Below are positions 57,591-64,000 of a stretch of DNA of 64,000 nt, one piece after another. The position numbers were made by a program, and so were the translations under genes. Location: the NCBI GenBank assembly GCA_023213395.1, contig CM041465.1, positions 78,251,741-78,315,740 of the forward strand, read 5' to 3'. The DNA is from Cycas panzhihuaensis. Lineage: Eukaryota; Cycadophyta. A model generated the notes under the pieces. That model was not told the DNA's origin, ran no database searches, and worked only from the letters and a program-made list of their open reading frames with translations. Within the stretch, counting starts at the first letter, position 1; every line of letters begins with the position of its first letter.

Positions 57591-59427
57591 GCCACTATTA
57601 CGTATGGCTGATACACTTGGCATAATAGGAAAAAATATGATTAAGTAGTAAGTAATGATAATATACTACCAACACTTGTGGCAAATACTCCTGACGTAGT
57701 AGAGTTTGATTATATATATAAATGGCGATATAAGGATCACAAAAATAAATGATGTGTCATGTGATCATAAAATCAAGATTATGCCCATATAAAAGCTAAC
57801 ATGTAGGTGCACACAACTAAAAAACTAAGTATGATGTAGGATGTGTAATCAAACCCAAACCTCTATCTTGAGTCTAAAGTAGTTGAGGTGTCAATGCCTA
57901 AAGGGGCTTCTAGTATATGTATTGGGGCATTCACCCGCAATACCTGCACTTGCGCTTGGTGATGAAATTTAAGTCATAGTAGAGTCTAGGTACTCCTAGT
58001 TCTCATCTAATTCACCAGTGAGCAACTATATATCTCTTCTGAAGAGTTAAATAGTACGTGTATATCCCATGGCTATGACAGATATTAGATCGGGTATATT
58101 TTAATCTTGATTAAAGTTTTTAGTTTTCATAGGTGGTTATCAGAATTATCCATAATTGGATGTCATAGGTATGGCTAACCTGTCCCTCCACCACTATTGT
58201 GGTTAATACCAGACTCAGTATGAAACTCACACCTCTATTAGGACCCAAACTTCCGTCAACTGTGGTTTATTTCAACTAAGGTAAGTGTGCACATAAGTCA
58301 AAAACTAATGTATAAGTCATACGAATAAGATTCATTTTAGGAAATAATATAAGTTATTTCTGAATAACTTGAACTAAAAATTAAAATAAAAAGATTCTAA
58401 ATATGCTTGCTTTCTTATTGTGCTTACTTTGTTGTTGTTGCTACTTTATATTTTGCATTATGCTATATATGGAAATAGAAAGAGTATACTAGATTTAGTA
58501 GGGGAATTAGATGTTACTTCTAATTTAAGGTTTCTCTAGCTTTAGCATAATGTTTCCAAATATATTTTTAAAAATTTTAATACGAAAGCCACAAAATAAT
58601 AAGAAGTAGATAAATTTACTGCTAAAATACTAATTTTTCTAAATCTAGATGCATGCTATTTTGTCCTATTTTATAATTTTTTTTTTCTACAAAGTTTACA
58701 AATAATAATAAATAGGTAAAATTTTTTAAAAATTCTAAATACGGAGGCCTAAATAATGGAATTTGAATTTATGATAGAAGAAAAAAAGGTGTTCAGAATG
58801 TCGTTTACGATAAGATAGTGAAGTTAGATTTTTGAAAATGTATAAAATAATTTTTACCTTAAAAAAAATAAAAAAGTAGAATCTGGCCATATTCATTATC
58901 TCAGAACCCAAACTTCAATATATCAAAAGCTTTATTTTGATATGTACATCAACTTTTCTTTCTATATCATCTCAAAAAATAGCCAAAAAACTACCTGGAA
59001 ATGCTTTCAAAATATTTTTTGTGGAGTTGAATGGGCATATTCAACATCCATTAGAAAGCTTTTGTTTCAGTTAAAATTGGCTATTGTAAGATAAATTTGA
59101 AGATGGTCTAGAAGACAAAAATGATTCTCTTGGTAAGATGACCCTATACATCAAATTTTATCAAAATATGAGATGGTAAAAATTTTCATAAAAATTTAGG
59201 CCTTTAATGTTTCCGGGGCTGTTTTGGTAACCAAACGGCTTCAATTTTTTTTTTTCCACTTCTAAAATTTTGCACATATAGAAAATATAGTAACATATAG
59301 AATAATATAATTTTAAGCTCTCTAATTCAAAATAAAGTTCTCAAATAAGCTCTCAACCTCACATGAATTTTGAGTGAGAGATATTAATAGTTCTATACAA
59401 GCTTAGTGGAGAAATGTGGTCAATAAT
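57591..59427 (-). other. element 1 5' leader
   Basis: About 1.84 kb without genes, homologous to the element 2 leader. The primer site on minus, TGGTATTAGAACC, is at 59428-59440, two bases from the LTR. Confidence 0.7.
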
Positions 59428-59442
59428 GGTTCTAATACCAAT

Positions 59443-59748
59443 TGTTGTATGAAAGATCTAGTTTCCACACTCCATTACACTAAAGTAATGACACATAATA
59501 AGAGAAAAATAAAGAGAATAAGATTGAGAACAAAAATGAGAGGTGAGAATTATGACTCTTCCTTTCACATTCAGCCTTATATATCAGAGGATGTGTATTA
59601 GGGTTTCTAAAGGAGTTTCTCATCTAATAACATAATCCCAAAATTACACCTGAATGTAAATAAAATTACACTTAACTATGTAACTTAGCTAACCTAAAGT
59701 CACATTCAAATAATTAATCTAATGACCTTGATGTATTAACATCCATCA
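59443..59748 (-). repeat. 5' LTR of copia element 1
   Basis: Plus strand TGTTGTATGAAAG to CATCCATCA, 306 bp, with a minus-strand TATATAAGG near 59576. It differs from 63695-64000 at 9 positions and from its partner 44752-45057 at 49, by hand count. Confidence 0.9.
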
Positions 59749-60025
59749 CATATAACTATGGATAATAATAATTTTGCTATTAGGGTAAGATTTTCATGAG
59801 TATACATTAACTTTAATCAATAATATATAAGTTGATTCCATACAAATATTATTATCAAATATATACCCATCATAAAATGGGGCTTAAGTTGTATTAAATA
59901 TAATTGTACAACTTATATACATAATAGGTCATATAGCCATTGTATATAAAACCATATATAGGTAAAATTTATTTCATAACACTTATTTTAAGTGGTTAAA
60001 ACTATAGTTTTATACTTTAGTACTT
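59749..60025. other. original flank of element 1
   Basis: 277 bp of AT-rich, non-coding sequence between the LTR and the start of the duplicated copy. It begins with the CATAT half of the decayed target duplication. Confidence 0.6.
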
Positions 60026-60331
60026 ATGTCTATGAGATTTGGCTATAATACATGCTTCATATTTAAAGGGCTTGAAGAAGAACTTGGGTAGACCTAGAAT
60101 GGTATGACAAAGATCTCTAAGTTAATTGATATAAACATGGCCCATGCGAGCATGCCAAAGAGCTTATAAGGACAACTTAAAGTGTGTCAAAGTGGTATTA
60201 AAAGTAAAGTCTTCATCATAACAAGGACCTTGAGTATAATTGGCATCAGAAGATGGGGATTCATTCAACTTAAATAACTTGCTAGTAAGCTTTCTAGTAA
60301 AGACCACTCGATTTGTTGGAGGGTAAATGAC

Positions 60332-60604
60332 CTAGAGAGTTTGGTCATTTATAGTAACATTAAGATCAAATCCATAGGAGACAAGAGTGGATAAGAAGAG
60401 GATGTTTTGTTTCAGATTAGGAATATACAGGACCTCAAGTAATGTAAAGTCTCTTAAGCCTAAGAGTTTCAGGTGTATATTTCCAATACCTTTAATTGGA
60501 TATTGGGATTTGTCAGCCATGTGAATGATGCCATATACATTAGAATCAAAAGTTTGATATAAATCTTGATTGTAGGTCATATACTGTGTCACTCCTATAT
60601 CCAT
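60332..60604 (-). pseudogene. protease region of duplicated element 1 copy
   Basis: MDIGVTQYMTYNQDLYQTFD corresponds to the copia protease motif (D-S-G-A-T-x-H-M), with DIG in place of DSG. GIGNIHLKLLGLRDFTLLEV and LYIPNLKQNILFLSTL follow. It stays open for 90 residues, whereas unit 1 has stops here, so unit 2 is marginally less decayed in this domain. Confidence 0.75.
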
Positions 60605-60889
60605 GATCCATGAGGAGGTATTGAAGTTATACTATTTGCAACTCCAAGAGGGGTTTGCATTGGTGATTCAAGATCATAAGTGACATAGCCATAATGAGCT
60701 TCAAAATACCTCTTATTTTGATCAATGGTTTTTTCCTCAAGTCTTTGAATGTATGCTTGAGTAAAACATGCACCACCAAACTGTTCTTCATATGTTTCAT
60801 CAATATTGTGAGCCTTGTATTTCTATAAAAACTTAGGCAAATTGTATACAAGTATACAACAATCCTTTGTAAGGTGTCCTTTTCTATTA

Positions 60890-61840
60890 TACCTTTCACA
60901 CATGATAATCTAATTTCTAGTTCCTAAAGTACTGGTTTAGCCTGATTGTCTTATATTAAAAGGTAACACTTTGCCTTGAGATTGTCTAGGTTGCTATTAT
61001 TGAGGGTTTTGTTAACCTTATAATCAATTTCCTCTACCTTATCCTCTACCCCTTACTCGGTTATTTCCTCTACCACGAGAGGGATCCTAATTCTTTGAGA
61101 AGCATACTTCTTCTTTCACATCAAAAGATGCATCTGAAAGAGGATCTAAAGTTGGCAAATTAGTATAAAAGATCTTATCAAATTCTATAAATATTTTTGT
61201 AAGAGCTTCAAGGTTAAGTATCTTTAACATTCCACTTGATGAAAGACTCTCAAGCAAGTTCTTATAATCAGGTACATGTAGACAGGACTGTATGAGGAAT
61301 ACCTATGTAATACATTGGGTCTTAAAATCTTCATCTATTATTTATTTAATTGGTCAAAGGAGATTGATTATTTCATGTGTACGTCATTTTAATATCTTCA
61401 TCATGTTCATCTTTAAGACCAGATAAATAAATTCAAGGTTAGACTTTACATTGAAATTATTTTTAAAAGCTTCGAAGACTTTCTAAGTTGTATTATATTA
61501 TTCTTTATTAATTAGATTATGCAAGGAGTAATCAATCACTAATATAATACCTACATGAATCTTCTTATCATCGATTTCTGATTGTAATTTAACTACAAGA
61601 TCTACTAGAGCTCTAGTGGCATTTCGCTACACATAAGCTATTGTTATCACAGGAATGATAGGTGTAAGCTGCAAATGGTCTCTTCAAAGGCCTTTATACT
61701 TAACAACATCCTTAACTCCAGTATACCATAGATCCCAATTATCTTTGTCTTTTAAGATGTATTTTACATTCTGCTTAAATTGAGAAGATATGGTGAAGAT
61801 GATGAAGTAAAAGAGATAGTGAAGAAATAGTAAACAAAAA
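60890..61840 (-). pseudogene. gag relic of duplicated element 1 copy
   Basis: It mirrors 56640-57590: knuckle with the same lost Cys, Gly-Arg tail, and the YLHVPDYKNLLES stretch. It has no longer open frame than unit 1. Confidence 0.72.
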
Positions 61841-63694
61841 TGCCACTATCACGTATGGCTGATACACTTGGCATAATAGGAAAAAATATGATTAAGTAGT
61901 AAGTAATGATAATATACTACCAACACTTATGGCAAATACTCCTAACGCAGTAGAGTTTGATTATATGTATAAATGGTAATATAAGGATCACAAAGATAAA
62001 TGATATATCATGTGATCATAAAATCAAGATTATGCCCATGTAAAAGCCAACATGTAGGTGCACATAACTAAAAAACTAAGTATGATGTAGGATATGTAAT
62101 CAAACCCAAACCTCTATCTTAAGTCTAAAGTAGTTGAGGTGTCAATGCCTAAAGGGGCTTCTAGTATATGTATTGGGGCCTTCACCCGTAATACCTACAC
62201 CTACACTTGGTGATGAAATTTAAGTCATAGTAAAGTCTAGGTACTCCTAGTCCTCATCTAATTCACTAGTGAGTAACTATATATCTCTTTTGAAGAGTCA
62301 AATAGTACGTGTATATCCCATGGCTATGACATATATTAGATCAGGTATATTTTAATCTTGATTAAAGTTTTTAGTTTTCATAGGTGGTTATCAAGATTAT
62401 CCATGATTAGATATCGTGGGTATGGCTAACCTATCCCTCCACCACTATTATGGTTAATACCAGACTCAGTATGAAACTCACACCTCTATTAGGGCCCAAA
62501 CTTCAGTCAACTGTGGTTTATTTCAACCAAGGTGAGTGTGCACATAAGTCAAGAACTGACGTATAAGTTATACAGATAAGATTCTTTTTAGGAAATAATA
62601 TAAGTTATTTCTAAATAACTTGAACTAAAAATTAAAATGAAAAGATGCCAAATATGCTTTCTTTCTTGTTATGCTTACTTTATTATTGTTTCTACTTTAT
62701 GTTTTGCTTTATGTTATATATGGAAATAGAAAGAGCATACTAGATTTAGTAGGGGAACTAGATGTTACTTCCAATCTAAGGTTTCTCTAGATTTAGTATA
62801 ATGTTTCCAAATATATTTTTAAAAATTTCAATACGAAAGCCACAAAATGATAAGAAGTAGATAAACTTACTACTAAAATGCTGATTTTTCTAAATCTAGA
62901 TGTATGTTATTTTGTCCTATTTTATAATTTTTTTTTTCCACAAAGTTTACAAATAATAATAAATAGGTAAACTTGTTTAAAAATTCTAAATATGAAGGCC
63001 TAAATAATGGAATTTAAATTTATGATAGAAGAAAAAATGGTGTTCAGAATGTCATTTATGATAAGATAATGAAGTTAGATTTTTGAAAATGTATAAAATA
63101 TTTTTTACCTGAAAAAAAAATATAAAAGTAGAATCTGGCCATATTCATTATCTCATAACCCAAACTTCAATATATTAAAAGCTTTATTTTGATACGTACA
63201 TCGACTTTTCTTTCTATATCATCTCCAAAAATGGCCAAAAAACTACCTGGAAATGCTTTCAAAATATTTTTTGTGGAGTTGAATGGGCAGATTCAACATC
63301 CATTAGAAAGCTTTTGTTTCAGCTAAAATTGGCTATTGTAAGATAAATTTGAAGATGGTCTAGAAGACAAAAATGATCCTCTTAGCAAGATGACCCTATA
63401 TATCAAATTTTATCAAAATATGAGATGGTAAAAATTTTCACAAAAATTTAGGCCTTTAATACTTCCGGGGTTGTTTCGGTAACCAAACGGCTTCAATTTT
63501 TTTTTTTCCACTTTTAAAATTTTGCACATATAGAAAATATAGTAACATATAAAATAATATAATTTTAAGCTCTCTAATTCAAAATAAAGTTCTCAAATAA
63601 GCTCTCAACCTCACATGAATTTTGAGTGAGAGGTATTAATGGTTCTATACAAGCTTAGTGGAGAAATGTGGTCAATAATGGTTCTAATACCAAT

Positions 63695-64000
63695 TGTTCT
63701 ATGAAAGATCTAGTTTCCATGCTCCATTACACTAAAGTAATGACACATAATAAGAGCAAAATAAAGAGAATAAGATTAAGAACAAAAATGAGAGGTGAGA
63801 ATTATGACTCTTCCTTTTATATTCAGCCTTATATATCAGAGGATGTGTATTAGGGTTTCCAAAGGAGTTTCTCGTCTAATAACATAATCCCAAAATTACA
63901 CCTGAATGTAAATAAAATTACACTTAACTATGTAACTTAGCTAACCTAAAGTCACATTCAAATAATTAATCTAATGACCTTGATGTATTAACATCCATCA
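63695..64000 (-). repeat. LTR of duplicated element 1 copy
   Basis: Plus strand TGTTCTATGAAAG to CATCCATCA. The primer site GGTTCTAATACCA lies at 63680-63692. Confidence 0.9.

Larger units (their letters stand above)
44752..59748 (-). mobile_element. Ty1/copia element 1, interrupted by element 2
   Basis: LTRs 44752-45057 and 59443-59748 (306 bp each) flank a minus-strand copia polyprotein relic in the order gag, protease, integrase, reverse transcriptase, RNase H. The flanks CATAC (44747-44751) and CATAT (59749-59753) look like a decayed 5-bp duplication. Element 2 (45589-53152) sits inside the RNase H portion. Without it the element is about 7.4 kb. Hand count: 49 of 306 LTR positions differ. 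All domains are disrupted. Confidence 0.85.
55775..60025. repeat. tandem duplication unit 1 (4251 bp)
   Basis: It starts at ATGTCTATGAGATTTGGC inside the integrase and ends with the flank of element 1. Unit 2 starts at 60026 with the same words. Offsets at the unit start (4251) and at the LTR ends (4252) agree. Confidence 0.88.
60026..64000. repeat. tandem duplication unit 2, cut by window end
   Basis: It repeats 55775-59748 with a few percent difference and contains a second copy of integrase start, protease, gag, leader and 5' LTR. The ORFs at 60332-60604 (protease-spacer, DIGVTQYMTYNQDLYQTFDS) and 60627-60899 mirror unit 1. The window ends exactly at the LTR end. Confidence 0.9.

Noticed and set aside
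59443-64000. A complete young element bounded by LTRs 59443-59748 and 63695-64000
   Set aside because: The interval lacks reverse transcriptase and RNase H and starts inside integrase with no polypurine tract beside 59748. The constant 4251-4252 offset shows a segmental tandem duplication instead.
1-64000. Pararetrovirus insert, Helitron, MITE or CRISPR-like array
   Set aside because: I found no movement or coat protein motifs, no Rep/helicase motifs with TC...CTRR ends, no convincing short terminal inverted repeats, and no regular short spacers.

Overview
The window looks like plant nuclear DNA made almost entirely of old, nested retrotransposons. Evidence for a plant: Ty1/copia and Ty3/gypsy LTR elements primed by the initiator tRNA-Met (TGGTATCAGAGC-type sites), a plant-type L1 LINE with a C-terminal RNase H, a Tat-like gypsy relic with an antisense plant-mobile-domain-like ORF, and fragments of a plant receptor-like kinase and a 14-3-3 gene. 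The sequence is AT-rich apart from the LINE. A large-genome seed plant such as a conifer would fit, but the sequence does not settle the species. I found no intact host gene, tRNA, rRNA or CRISPR array, and every transposon ORF I examined is broken by stops, frameshifts or catalytic substitutions.

Layout. 1-3131: 3' part of a decayed Ty1/copia element (+). 3138-17385: a Tat-like gypsy relic (-), about 1.2 kb LTRs, with gag and RNase H remnants, no reverse transcriptase or integrase that I could find, and an antisense ORF region. It is interrupted at 8505-12000 by a short-LTR non-autonomous element (-) carrying part of a 14-3-3 gene. 17765-24332: a structurally complete but dead Ty3/gypsy element (+) with target-site duplication GGTTT. 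24452-40959: an LTR-internal-LTR-internal-LTR array (-) of a small non-autonomous element. Inside it sits a pol-less copia-type element (25887-37306, +, duplication ACCAT) with a gag relic near its 3' end and a receptor-kinase fragment. The 5' LTR of that element is in turn split by a 6.3-kb LINE (25950-32219, -, 13-bp duplication). 40960-44751: AT-rich, no recognisable gene. 44752-59748: a Ty1/copia element (-) interrupted by a related one (45589-53152, -). 55775-60025 is repeated in tandem as 60026-64000 and probably continues past the window.

Nothing here works as a pathway. What the window does show is a readable insertion history: nested target-site duplications, two host-gene fragments inside pol-less LTR elements, a later 4.25-kb tandem duplication whose LTR divergence (9/306 by hand count) is far below that of the LTR pair it copied (49/306), and repeated Asp-to-Asn changes at catalytic sites consistent with methylcytosine decay.
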